Below, in pieces: positions 48,485 to 56,654 of a stretch of DNA of 64,000 bases (position 1 is its first letter; every line of letters begins with the position of its first letter). The notes below the pieces were generated by a model. The model did no database searches and was not told the origin of the DNA. It saw only the letters and a list, made by a program, of their open reading frames with translations. The DNA is taken from NCBI RefSeq assembly GCF_900110065.1, contig NZ_FOCI01000008.1:62001-126000 (forward strand), written 5' to 3'. The translations under genes were made by a program, and so were the position numbers. This DNA comes from Loktanella fryxellensis. Its GTDB lineage: Bacteria; Pseudomonadota; Alphaproteobacteria; Rhodobacterales; Rhodobacteraceae.

Positions 48485-49399
48485 GTGCAGCTTTACCTGC
48501 CCATCGCCGAGATTTCGGTCAACGTGTTCCTGATCCTCGGGCTGGGCGGTCTGGTGGGCGTCCTGTCGGGCATGTTCGGCGTGGGCGGCGGGTTCCTGAT
48601 CACGCCTCTGCTGTTCTTCGTCGGCATCCCGCCGGCGGTCGCCGTGGCCACGTCCACGAACCAGATCGTCGCATCGTCGTTTTCCGCGCTGCTGGCGCAT
48701 CTGAAGCGCAAGACCGTCGATCTGCGCATGGGGTCGGTGCTGCTGGCGGGCGGTCTGGTGGGGTCGTCGATCGGGCTAGTGATCTTCAACTATCTGCGCG
48801 CGCTCGGTCAGGTCGATCTGCTGGTCAGCCTGTTCTATGTCGTGTTCCTCGGCATCATTGGCGGGCTGATGCTGGTCGAGAGCGTGAACGCGATCCTGAA
48901 ATCGCGCCGTCCCGGCGCCAAGCGGACGCGCAAGCACCACTACTGGGTCCACAACCTGCCGCTGAAGGTGAAGTTCAGGGGGTCCGGCCTTTATATCTCG
49001 GTCATTCCGCCGCTGCTGGTGGGGATGCTGGTGGGCATCCTGTCGGCCATCATGGGGGTCGGCGGCGGGTTCATCATGGTGCCCGCGATGATCTATCTGC
49101 TGGGGATGCCGACCAAGGTCGTGATCGGCACGTCGCTGTTCCAGATCATCTTCGTCACCGCCTATACCACGATGCTGCACGCGACCACGAACTACACCGT
49201 GGACATCGTGCTGGCCCTGCTGCTGATCGTCGGCGGCGTGATCGGCGCGCAGATCGGCACCCGCATCGGGCTGAAGCTGCGCGCGGAAAGCCTGCGGATC
49301 ATGCTGGCGCTGCTGGTGCTGCTGGTCTGCCTCAAGCTCGGGTTGGATCTGGTGCTGCAGCCGTCAGAGCTTTACGTCATTCAGGCAACCGCGCCATGA
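48485..49399 (+). CDS. sulfite exporter TauE/SafE family permease
   Basis: 304 residues with eight predicted helices in two repeats. Both repeats carry the glycine-rich signature: GMFGVGGGFLITPLLFFVG and AIMGVGGGFIMVPAMIYLLG. Family members are predicted to export sulfite or other sulfonate-derived anions. The start is a GTG. Its stop overlaps the ATG of the TIGR02186 gene (ATGA), so the two are made together. It is separated from the ABC genes by 87 bases, so a separate unit is possible. Confidence 0.92.
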   Translation: MQLYLPIAEISVNVFLILGLGGLVGVLSGMFGVGGGFLITPLLFFVGIPPAVAVATSTNQIVASSFSALLAHLKRKTVDLRMGSVLLAGGLVGSSIGLVIFNYLRALGQVDLLVSLFYVVFLGIIGGLMLVESVNAILKSRRPGAKRTRKHHYWVHNLPLKVKFRGSGLYISVIPPLLVGMLVGILSAIMGVGGGFIMVPAMIYLLGMPTKVVIGTSLFQIIFVTAYTTMLHATTNYTVDIVLALLLIVGGVIGAQIGTRIGLKLRAESLRIMLALLVLLVCLKLGLDLVLQPSELYVIQATAP

Positions 49400-50151
49400 T
49401 GCGACTGATCGTGCTGCTGCTGCTGACACTGGCCGGACCGCTGCGCGGTGAAAGCATCGTGCTGGGCCTGAGCCAGGATTCCGTGTCGATCACCGCCACC
49501 TTCGAAGGGTCCGACATCCTGATCTTCGGTGCGGTCAGCCGCGATGCGCCCGCGCCGCAGGACACTGGCAAGCTGGGGGTGATCGTCGCGGTCGCGGGGC
49601 CGGATCAGCCGCTGTCGGTGTTCCGCAAGGACCGGCAGCTGGGCATCTGGGTGAACGCCGATCAGGTCGACGTGCGGCGCGCGCCGTCCTTTTACGCCGT
49701 CGCCACCAGCGGCCCGCTGGACGAGGTGCTGACCCAGACCGAAGACCTGCGCAACGCCATCACCATCCCGCGCACCATCCGCGCCGACGGGGCCACGGTC
49801 GAAAACAGCGCCGCCTATACCGAGGCGCTGATTCGCATCCGCACCAAGCAGGCGCTGTATCAGGTGCAGGAAGGCGGCGTCGATCTGGAGGAGGACACAC
49901 TGTTCCGCACAGCGTTCCGGCTGCCCGCCAACCTGCTGGAGGGGGATTACCTCGCCCGCATCTATCTGACGCGGGACGGGCGCGTGATCGACGAACACAG
50001 CACGGTCATCCCGGTGGAAAAGGTCGGCATCGAACGCTGGCTCTACAACCTCGCGCATGTGCAGCCGATCCTGTACGGTCTGCTGTCGCTGGTGATCGCC
50101 GTCGCCGCAGGCTGGGCCGCATCCGCCGGGGCCACCCTGCTGCGGCGCTAG
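49396..50151 (+). CDS. TIGR02186 family membrane-anchored protein
   Basis: 251 residues. N-terminal signal (RLIVLLLLTLAGPLRG), a beta-rich periplasmic part (IVLGLSQDSVSITATFEGSDILIFGAV ... GIWVNADQVDVRRAPSFYAVAT) and one C-terminal membrane helix (LLSLVIAVAAGWAASAG). TIGR02186 proteins are known only from Alphaproteobacteria and regularly follow TauE/SafE genes, so a periplasmic partner for that permease is likely but unproved. Confidence 0.88.
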   Translation: MMRLIVLLLLTLAGPLRGESIVLGLSQDSVSITATFEGSDILIFGAVSRDAPAPQDTGKLGVIVAVAGPDQPLSVFRKDRQLGIWVNADQVDVRRAPSFYAVATSGPLDEVLTQTEDLRNAITIPRTIRADGATVENSAAYTEALIRIRTKQALYQVQEGGVDLEEDTLFRTAFRLPANLLEGDYLARIYLTRDGRVIDEHSTVIPVEKVGIERWLYNLAHVQPILYGLLSLVIAVAAGWAASAGATLLRR

Positions 50152-50207
50152 ACGGCACATGCGCAAACGTCTGAGTGAGGACGGGAAGCCTTATCCGCGG
50201 ACAAGGG

Positions 50208-51746
50208 TCAGTCGTCGTCGGACTGGGCCATCAGCGTCAGCGGCACGGGGCCTGCGTCCAGATCGTCGATGCGCAGTACCGGGTCGGCGGGTTTCGCCAG
50301 ACGGTTGCGCACGACCCAGCGCAACTGGTTTTCGGCCCGCGTGATCGCCACATAGGCGAGGCGTTTCCACAAAGGCTGCCCGGCCTCGACCCGGCCCATG
50401 CGGCTGGCCATCTCGATATCCGGGGCGAATACCTGCACCGTGTCCCACTGGCTGCCTTGCGCCTTGTGGATCGTCACGGCAGCGCCGTGCAGAAAGGTGG
50501 CCCCCATCTTGGCGGCAAAGGGAATAAAGGGTTCCTCGTCGCCTTCCAGCTCGATCTTGACGATGCTGGCGGCCGACATCTGCGGGTCCAGCGCACCAAG
50601 GACGTGCAGGCGGCTGAAACCGGGCCTGCGTCCGGGGCCAAGGTAGATGACCTGCGCGCCCTTGATCAGCCCCCGCGCCTCGAGGTCGAGGCGCTTCTTG
50701 CGGTGTTTCAGCGGCAACTCGATCCCGTCGCAGATCAGCGGCTCGCCCGGCAGGAGGCTGTCGGGGGGTGCGTTGTAAGCGCTGCGGAACGCATGGATCA
50801 GCTTGATCCGCGTCTTGTTCGTCCACACGAGGCAGGGCGAGCGGGCCATCAGGTCCGCCTCGACCCGCTGGGCGATCACCACGCGGTCGTCGCGTTCGGC
50901 GGCCTCGGCCACCATCCGCTCGAAGTGGTAGAAATCCAGCATCGGGTCGGCCAGCGCATGCGCCAGATCGAGGATCGGGCTGTCGGCGCTTTGCCGGTGG
51001 ATTCGGTTCAGGGTCAAGATGCGCTTCGCGGGCAATGTTTCGAACACCATGCCGCCGGCCGATTGCACGGGCGGCAGCTGCGCCGGGTCGCCGAACAGCA
51101 GCAGCGTCGGAAAGATCTCCTTCAGGTCGTCGAACTGGCGCGCGTCGAGCATGGAGGATTCGTCCACGAAGCCGATATCCAGCGCCTCCTCGCGCCGTTT
51201 CCAGCCGGTGATGAAATCGCTGCCGCGCAGACCGGCGGCGGCGAGGGCGGCCGGGATCGACTTGTGCCCCTGATAGGACGCGAACGCCCGGTTGAGCGCG
51301 ATGTCCGTCAACTGTGCCACGGCGGGTCGTTCACCCTGCCCCGCCAGCCATTCCGCGACCTTCTCATACTCCGGGTCATAGACGGGGGTGTAGAGGATGC
51401 GGTGGATCGTGGTCGCCGGCACGCCGCGGTTGCGCAGCACGGACGCCGCCTTGTTCGTCGGTGCCAGGATCGCCAGCGTGCGGCGATTGCCGCGCTTTTT
51501 TCCCTCGTAGTCGCCGGACACGATATCGACACCAGCCGCCTCCAGCGCGCGGTAAAGGGCGGCGAGCAGCATGGTCTTGCCGCTGCCCGCCTTGCCGATG
51601 ACGGCCAGAACCTCGCTCACGTCGGTTTGCGGCGGTTGCAGCAGGTCGTCGGTCAGGTCGATGCCGGACTGGCGCAGGGCTGTGGCGATGCTGTCCCACG
51701 CCGCGGCCTGATCGTCGGAAAAGGTGATGGTGGCTGGCGCATTCAT
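50208..51746 (-). CDS. RecD-like SF1B DNA helicase (ATP-dependent)
   Basis: 512 residues. Helicase motif I is VIGKAGSGKTMLLAALYRAL near residues 49-68, Ia is ILAPTNKAASVL, motif II FVDESSML, motif III FGDPAQLPPV, and the C-terminal motifs include AAVTIHKAQGSQWDTV and YVAITRAENQL. This is the SF1B RecD/TraA core without RecD N-terminal domain or nuclease partner, so it is a free-standing helicase. It lies directly downstream of luxI in the same orientation; a link to quorum sensing is not shown. Confidence 0.88.
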   Translation of the reverse strand: MNAPATITFSDDQAAAWDSIATALRQSGIDLTDDLLQPPQTDVSEVLAVIGKAGSGKTMLLAALYRALEAAGVDIVSGDYEGKKRGNRRTLAILAPTNKAASVLRNRGVPATTIHRILYTPVYDPEYEKVAEWLAGQGERPAVAQLTDIALNRAFASYQGHKSIPAALAAAGLRGSDFITGWKRREEALDIGFVDESSMLDARQFDDLKEIFPTLLLFGDPAQLPPVQSAGGMVFETLPAKRILTLNRIHRQSADSPILDLAHALADPMLDFYHFERMVAEAAERDDRVVIAQRVEADLMARSPCLVWTNKTRIKLIHAFRSAYNAPPDSLLPGEPLICDGIELPLKHRKKRLDLEARGLIKGAQVIYLGPGRRPGFSRLHVLGALDPQMSAASIVKIELEGDEEPFIPFAAKMGATFLHGAAVTIHKAQGSQWDTVQVFAPDIEMASRMGRVEAGQPLWKRLAYVAITRAENQLRWVVRNRLAKPADPVLRIDDLDAGPVPLTLMAQSDDD

Positions 51747-51786
51747 GGCGCGACCCTAACCGTCGCCGCGTCCGCCTGCCAGTGGG

Positions 51787-52449
51787 TCAGGCCGCGATTG
51801 ACGGCGTGATGGCCGTCGCTGCCGCCAAGGGGCGTGGCGTCACGTCCGGGCCGAAGGCGCGGGCGAACCACGCTTCCGACACCTCGGACGAAACACCCGC
51901 GCGGCGCAACACACGCAGGCGGTCGTCGGGTCGGTAGGGCCACAGACCGACGCCGATGGCATCGCGCCCCGGCCCGGTGCGGCCAAGCACCTCGGGCACC
52001 GCGCCGATGGCCTGATAGACGCGGATCATCCGCGCATCGAACACGCCCAGCAAATGCGTCAGGGCATGGGCACGCATCACCTCTCCCCCCGCCAGCATCA
52101 GGAGGCCCGCGACGCGGGGCCCGGCGTGGGGTGACAGGCAAAAGCGGGTGCATTCCCAGATCGCGGGATCGGTGATCGGGGCGGGCAGCAGCGCGGCGAA
52201 TTGTTCGTTCACCATCGTGCGGCCCGACATGGGCAGCAGGCGCATGGAGCCGCCGTGCACCCCCGGTTGCGGTTCCCAGACGACATAGAGCGGGTCGCAG
52301 GCGTCATACTGGTCGCGTTCCCAGCCCTGCGCATCGACCTGTACATCCCAGCCCAGCCGGTCGCGGAACTGCGCCGTGCGGTCGCGGTGCATTCCGGCCT
52401 GCAGGCCCGGATGTGCCGCCAGTGCGGTCGTCGTCAGATAGCGAATCAT
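51787..52449 (-). CDS. luxI: acyl-homoserine-lactone synthase (LuxI family)
   Basis: 220 residues. All conserved catalytic-site residues can be placed: Arg24, Phe28, Trp34, Asp46, Asp49, Arg70, Glu99 and Arg102, within FRDRLGW, GSMRLLP and WECTRFC. The enzyme joins SAM and acyl-ACP to make an N-acyl-homoserine lactone; the acyl chain is not predictable. It is downstream of a luxR gene in the same orientation. A seven-base-pair hairpin would hide its G-rich ribosome binding site. Confidence 0.93.
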   Translation of the reverse strand: MIRYLTTTALAAHPGLQAGMHRDRTAQFRDRLGWDVQVDAQGWERDQYDACDPLYVVWEPQPGVHGGSMRLLPMSGRTMVNEQFAALLPAPITDPAIWECTRFCLSPHAGPRVAGLLMLAGGEVMRAHALTHLLGVFDARMIRVYQAIGAVPEVLGRTGPGRDAIGVGLWPYRPDDRLRVLRRAGVSSEVSEAWFARAFGPDVTPRPLAAATAITPSIAA

Positions 52450-52452
52450 GCT

Positions 52453-52475
52453 GCCCCCCGTGTTGATCGGGGGGC
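52453..52475 (-). promoter_or_regulatory. hairpin masking the luxI ribosome binding site
   Basis: On the minus strand GCCCCCC, a nine-base loop and GGGGGGC form a perfect stem. The GGGGGG arm is the only purine-rich stretch before the luxI ATG, four bases away from it. If formed in the mRNA it would block ribosome entry. Confidence 0.55.
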
Positions 52476-52525
52476 ACCATGCGAGGCCGATGTTTAAGCG
52501 GTTCTAACGCCGCCGCGCGGTGGGG

Positions 52526-53311
52526 TCAGCCGGTCGCAACCAGTGGATCGCGCAGCCGGCCGGGCCAGCCGCCGGGATCGTCGCGCGCGGCACCGCCGGT
52601 CAGGATCAACCCTTCGGTCAGGGCGCGGGCGACGGCGTGGACGATGTTCGCGGCCCCGAGTTTCAACCGTGCGCTTTCGATATAGTCGCGCAGGGTATGT
52701 TCCGAGATCGCCAGCATGTCCGCCGCCTGCCCGCGCGAATAGCCCATGGCAAGAAAGGTCAGCGCATCCACCTCTCGTGGGGACAGGGGTTTGACCGGGT
52801 CGGGGGTACGGTGGTTTTCCAGTTGGAGCGCCTTGGCATTCAGATAATGCGCGAGCACGATGACATCACGCTGGTGGGTTGCGATGAAGTCGTCCCAGTC
52901 TTCGTCCGAACAACTGCGTGACAGGCTGAACAAGGCGAACTGACCGTTCGGCCCCCGGATCGGGACGGAATACCCCTGATTGCCCACCTGATAGGTCAGC
53001 GATTCCGCGCGGAATGCCCGTGCGGCCCGAGACGTCCAGTCGAGGCGTTTCCAGTCCACCGGGTGGAACCGCTGGAAGCAACCCAGCACCACCGGATCGA
53101 CCCGGATATAGTCCATGTCCTGATAGCGTTGCGCCCACGTCGGATCGTAGGTGCCAAAGCCGTACTGCTGCCCGTCCACACTGATCCAGTGATAGATCAC
53201 ATGATCCACGGCCAACTCGTCGCGCAGCCCGACGATCAGATCCTGGATCTGGTCAAGCCGTGTGACGGATTCGAGGTTCGACAAGAAGGTGTTCAGTCCG
53301 TTCCGCATCAT
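52526..53311 (-). CDS. luxR: LuxR family quorum-sensing transcriptional regulator
   Basis: 261 residues. The autoinducer-binding domain keeps the TraR-type ligand residues: Trp59, Tyr63, Asp72, Pro73 and Trp87, followed by GYSVPIRG. The C-terminal GerE-type helix-turn-helix is PLSPREVDALTFLAMGYSRGQAADMLAISEHTLRDYI. It very likely senses the product of the adjacent luxI. The start is uncertain: tandem ATGs at 53311 and 53308 or a TTG at 53320. No lux box was found before luxI, so luxI is probably cotranscribed with it. An upstream small ORF overlaps its 5' end. Confidence 0.93.
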   Translation of the reverse strand: MMRNGLNTFLSNLESVTRLDQIQDLIVGLRDELAVDHVIYHWISVDGQQYGFGTYDPTWAQRYQDMDYIRVDPVVLGCFQRFHPVDWKRLDWTSRAARAFRAESLTYQVGNQGYSVPIRGPNGQFALFSLSRSCSDEDWDDFIATHQRDVIVLAHYLNAKALQLENHRTPDPVKPLSPREVDALTFLAMGYSRGQAADMLAISEHTLRDYIESARLKLGAANIVHAVARALTEGLILTGGAARDDPGGWPGRLRDPLVATG

Positions 53312-53468
53312 GCCGCCCAAGGCCCGCTGGCCCTATGATGACCGACGCGATTTCTGCCGATGCCACCACAGCGGCTTCGCGCATCCGGTCCGCCACGAGG
53401 GGCAGTCCGTTTGATGACGCGAAGGACTCCAAGTCGGCCAGAACGTCGATGATCCAGTTTTGTCCCAC
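53253..53468 (-). CDS. small conserved-looking protein upstream of luxR
   Basis: 71 residues, GTG start with AGGGGA seven bases upstream. The first 45 residues (GQNWIIDVLADLESFASSNG ... ADRMREAAVVASAEIAS) read as two or three amphipathic helices and resemble small Rhodobacteraceae proteins I recall, but no named family. The Arg/His-rich C-terminus overlaps the luxR start region by about 58 bases in another frame, suggesting coupled translation. Its function is unknown. Not seen elsewhere in the window. Confidence 0.5.
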   Translation of the reverse strand: MGQNWIIDVLADLESFASSNGLPLVADRMREAAVVASAEIASVIIGPAGLGRHDAERTEHLLVEPRIRHTA

Positions 53469-53618
53469 GGCACGATCCCCTGAAAAGTCTTAACGAAGTC
53501 TTAATGACTCAAGCTAACATACAGCAATTCTTCATCCTACCCGCTGGTTCGGCCCCCCCGGAATTGGGGGACAGACACGCTGCAACCCATTGGCACCACA
53601 TCTGGATGCAGCAATTGG

Positions 53619-53649
53619 AAACGGGCGCCTGCCCTGCGACAGACGCCCG
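53619..53649 (-). terminator. terminator of ccr
   Basis: On the minus strand CGGGCGTCTG-tcgcaggg-CAGGCGCCCG is a ten-base stem with one G-U pair, followed by TTT, starting about 30 bases after the ccr stop. Confidence 0.75.
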
Positions 53650-53677
53650 CCCACGATGTGCCGGCCCGTGACCCCGA

Positions 53678-54964
53678 TCAGCCGCGTTGTTCGGCCTGCG
53701 CATCGGCGAAGGTGCGCAACCCCGTGCGCGGGCTTTGCACCAGAACGGCCATGTTGCCGGGCTTGTGCTGGTTCTTGCGCATCTTGGTGTGGGCGGCGGG
53801 AATGTCGTCCCAGCCGAACACCTCTGACATGCAGGGGTCCAGACGGCGTTCCACCATCAGGTTGTTGGCGGCAGACGCCTGCCGCAGGTTGGCGAAATGG
53901 CTGCCCTGCAACCGTTTCTGGTGCATCCACATATAGCGCACGTCAAAGGTCAGGTTGTAGCCCGTGGTGCCCGCGCAGATCACGACCATCCCGCCGCGCT
54001 TGCACACGAAGGTGGAGACGGGGAACGTCGCCTCTCCCGGATGTTCGAACACCATGTCGACGTTGTTGCCTTTGCCGGTGATGTCCCAGATCGCCTTGCC
54101 GAATTTGCGCGTCTCGGCGAACCATGCCTTGTACTCGGGGGTGTTCACCGTCGGCATCTGGCCCCAACAGTCAAAGTCGTTGCGGTTCAGCACGCCCCGC
54201 GCGCCCAGCGACATGACGAACTCGCGCTTGGATTCGTCACTGATCACACCGATCGCGTTGGCCCCCGCCGTGTTGATGAGCTGGATCGCATAGGACCCGA
54301 GGCCACCGGACGCGCCCCAGACCAGCACGTTCTGGCCCGGCTTCAGATCGTGGGGTTCGTGGCCGAACAGCATCCGGTACGCGGTGGCGAGGGTCAGGGT
54401 GTAGCAGGCCGACTCCTCCCACGTCAGATGCTGGGGGCGGGCCATGAGTTGCTGGGACTGCACGCAGGTGAACTGCGCGAAGGAGCCGTCAGGCGTCTCG
54501 TAGCCCCAGATGCGCTGGCTGGGGGAATACATCGGGTCGCCGCCGTTGCAGTGTTCGTCGTCGCCGTCGTCCTGATTGCAATGGATCACAACCTCGTCGC
54601 CGACCTTCCAGCGCTTGACTTTGTCGCCCACGGCCCAGACGATGCCGGACGCATCCGACCCTGCGATGTGATAGGGCGCGCCGTGCACGTCGAACGGGCT
54701 GAGCGGGATGCCGAGGCCGGCCCAGACGCCGTTGTAGTTCACGCCCGCCGCCATCACCATGACCAGCACCTCGTGGCTGTCCGGGCGCGGGCAATCGACC
54801 ACCTCGACCTGAAACGCCTGCTCGGGCTCACCGTGCCGCTCGCGGCGGATCGTCCAGGCATACATCTGGTCCGGCACTTGACCGAGGGGGGGCATTTCGC
54901 CCACCGCATACAGGGTCTTGCCGCCGGTGGCAGTGCTCATCTTCGTGTTCAGGTCGAGGGCCAT
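53678..54964 (-). CDS. ccr: crotonyl-CoA carboxylase/reductase
   Basis: 428 residues. NADPH-dependent reductive carboxylation of crotonyl-CoA to ethylmalonyl-CoA, the key step of the ethylmalonyl-CoA pathway for growth on C2 units. The medium-chain dehydrogenase fold is visible: YAWTIRRERHGEPEQAFQVE, AAGVNYNGVWAGLGIP, QNVLVWGASGGLGSYA (NADPH loop) and DMVFEHPGEATFPVS. MALDLN is taken as the start: TGGAG lies six bases before it, inside an ATG four codons upstream. It has its own promoter region and terminator. Confidence 0.97.
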   Translation of the reverse strand: MALDLNTKMSTATGGKTLYAVGEMPPLGQVPDQMYAWTIRRERHGEPEQAFQVEVVDCPRPDSHEVLVMVMAAGVNYNGVWAGLGIPLSPFDVHGAPYHIAGSDASGIVWAVGDKVKRWKVGDEVVIHCNQDDGDDEHCNGGDPMYSPSQRIWGYETPDGSFAQFTCVQSQQLMARPQHLTWEESACYTLTLATAYRMLFGHEPHDLKPGQNVLVWGASGGLGSYAIQLINTAGANAIGVISDESKREFVMSLGARGVLNRNDFDCWGQMPTVNTPEYKAWFAETRKFGKAIWDITGKGNNVDMVFEHPGEATFPVSTFVCKRGGMVVICAGTTGYNLTFDVRYMWMHQKRLQGSHFANLRQASAANNLMVERRLDPCMSEVFGWDDIPAAHTKMRKNQHKPGNMAVLVQSPRTGLRTFADAQAEQRG

Positions 54965-55028
54965 GTCCGTCTCCATCGTCGCATCCACTTTGGTCGCCGC
55001 ACCGCAGAATCGGCGCTTGGGCCTAATA

Positions 55029-55053
55029 TGCAACTGCAGCGCAACGATGCAAC
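55029..55053. promoter_or_regulatory. TGCAAC-type repeats upstream of ccr (candidate operator)
   Basis: TGCAAC (55029-55034), CGCAAC (55040-55045) and TGCAAC (55048-55053) are clustered in the AT-rich leader of ccr. On the minus strand TTGCAT and ATATTA 17 bases apart could be promoter boxes overlapping the repeats. RamB/PccR-type regulators of C2 and C3 metabolism bind TGCAA-containing sites, but the assignment here is inference. Confidence 0.3.
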
Positions 55054-55080
55054 ACAAAATGATACGTATTTGTAATTTAA

Positions 55081-56496
55081 TTACGTGACGGATTTCGACA
55101 GGACTGGCGCAGAAAGGACCTGCATCGGGGTCTCGTCGAAATGATGGGCGATGGAATTGGCATAGTAGGCCAGCACGTCGCGACCTGTGTCCGTGACGAG
55201 GATCCTGTCCGGTGTAACTGCGATCAGCCCGCGATCCGACAACCGCAGCAGCGCCTCGTCCAACAGCTGCGCTGCCGGTCGTTGCGGCAACGGCATCTCG
55301 CGCGAGCGGAGCGCGTCGAGGCAGGCGGTCATGTGACCCAGCAGGCTGGCCTGTGTCAGAGCGTCGTGGCGCAGCAAGAGCCGCGCAACGAGCGGCACCG
55401 ACAGAACGGGCACGACCTGCCGGACGCGGGCCATCAACTCCTCTGCCACCAGCGACGTGGGATCGCCGTCCAGTGGCCCGCGATCCTTCAGGAACAGAGA
55501 CAGCTCCAGCGGGTGCCCGAACCCGACGGAGGCGGTGCCGAACCCGTCGAAGCGCCCGGTGATCCGCGCCCACAGATGCACACCCACCGCCCGCACCACG
55601 GTCAGGGTCGGCGGCCGGAACCTGCGGTTGCCGCGCTTGTCCGCATTGATCAGGAAGCGGTCCTCGATCACCCGGTCATAGTTCAGGGCCACGGGGATGA
55701 AGATCACGTCGCGGCCACCGGGGCGATAATTGCTGACGATATAGTTCAACAGACCCAGCTTGGGCGGCTTCACCGCACCGGTGACGGACAACCCGCCTTC
55801 GGGGAACATGGCCTGTGTCACACCGGCGTCCGTCGCCATCTGCACATAACGCGCCAGCACCCCGCGATAAAGGTCGCCGCGCGACCGCCGCCGGATGAAG
55901 TAGGCGCCCAGCATGCGGATCAGCCCCGACAGGGGCCACACCCGTGCCCATTCGCCCACCGCATAGGACAGGGTCCCGGCGCGGCTGACCAGATAGGTGA
56001 CCAGCACATAGTCCATGTTGCTGCGGTGGTTCATGATGAAGACGATGGTGGCGTTCGGGTCCAGTTCCGCGAGTTCCTGACGCGGATAGGTCGCGATGCG
56101 CACCCGGTAGAGCGAGTTCGACAGATAGCGGGCCAGACGCATGCCCACCGAAAAATAGGCGATGGCCGAAAACCCCGGCACGATTTCGCGGGCGTAGGAT
56201 TTGGCTTTCTCGAAGGCAACGTTTTCGGGGACGTTGTTGGCGCGGGCGTGATCGACGATGGCCTGCGTCACGGTCGGATCATAGATCAGGCGTTGGATCA
56301 TATCGTAACGGCGCGCCAGCTTGAACGGCTCGATCGGGCGGGCCAGACGCGTGTTCACCCGTGCGATGACCCGTTCCGCCCGCTTGCGAAAGAACCAGCG
56401 CACGGACGGGAACAGGAAATGCGATGCGAACGTCACGCCGGCGAACAGCACGATCAGCACGAAGGCCCAAAGCGGCAGGATCACGGGATGCGTCAT
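55081..56496 (-). CDS. glycerol-3-phosphate acyltransferase-like protein (PlsB/GPAT type)
   Basis: 471 residues with an N-terminal membrane segment (ILPLWAFVLIVLFAGVTF). Acyltransferase motifs run in order: IMNHRSNMDYVL (NHxxxxD), GAYFIRRRSRGDLYRGVL, MFPEGGLSVTGAVKPPKLG and FIPVALNYDRVIE. The GAYFIRR and VALNYDRV blocks are closer to GPAT than to 1-acyl-glycerol-3-phosphate acyltransferases. It probably starts phospholipid synthesis at the inner membrane. The C-terminal 120 residues have winged-helix character. It lies between ccr and the divergent meaA. Confidence 0.82.
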   Translation of the reverse strand: MTHPVILPLWAFVLIVLFAGVTFASHFLFPSVRWFFRKRAERVIARVNTRLARPIEPFKLARRYDMIQRLIYDPTVTQAIVDHARANNVPENVAFEKAKSYAREIVPGFSAIAYFSVGMRLARYLSNSLYRVRIATYPRQELAELDPNATIVFIMNHRSNMDYVLVTYLVSRAGTLSYAVGEWARVWPLSGLIRMLGAYFIRRRSRGDLYRGVLARYVQMATDAGVTQAMFPEGGLSVTGAVKPPKLGLLNYIVSNYRPGGRDVIFIPVALNYDRVIEDRFLINADKRGNRRFRPPTLTVVRAVGVHLWARITGRFDGFGTASVGFGHPLELSLFLKDRGPLDGDPTSLVAEELMARVRQVVPVLSVPLVARLLLRHDALTQASLLGHMTACLDALRSREMPLPQRPAAQLLDEALLRLSDRGLIAVTPDRILVTDTGRDVLAYYANSIAHHFDETPMQVLSAPVLSKSVT

Positions 56497-56578
56497 GGCG
56501 GGAACGTGACAGGTTTGCCCGCAGCCGTAAATCCCGGCGGACCGCACCGCGATTGTGCCGATGCCGCACTGCGGCACC

Positions 56579-56606
56579 TTGACCGCAGTGCAAAATATCG
56601 CATAAC
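56579..56606 (+). promoter_or_regulatory. candidate promoter of meaA
   Basis: TTGACC (56579-56584), 16 bases, then CATAAC (56601-56606). The -35 matches five of six; the -10 is weak. The predicted start is about 40 bases before the start codon. Confidence 0.4.
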
Positions 56607-56613
56607 CCATCTG

Positions 56614-56630
56614 GTAAGCAATATTGTTAC
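56614..56630. promoter_or_regulatory. palindrome at the meaA transcription start
   Basis: GTAAGCAATATTGTTAC has a perfect eight-base palindromic core CAATATTG flanked by GTAA and TTAC. It lies just after the predicted promoter, where a repressor would block transcription. The regulator is unknown. Confidence 0.35.
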
Positions 56631-56654
56631 GCGTCAATGCAGGGATGCCCGCCG

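Noticed and set aside
52450..52525. A lux box between luxR and luxI
   Set aside because: I found no dyad of lux-box type in the 76-base gap; the only clear inverted repeat is the G/C hairpin over the ribosome binding site.
53547..53570. CCCCC-N-GGGGG hairpin as a second regulatory element near luxR
   Set aside because: The stem is only five base pairs and lies between ccr terminator and the small ORF promoter region; too weak to claim.
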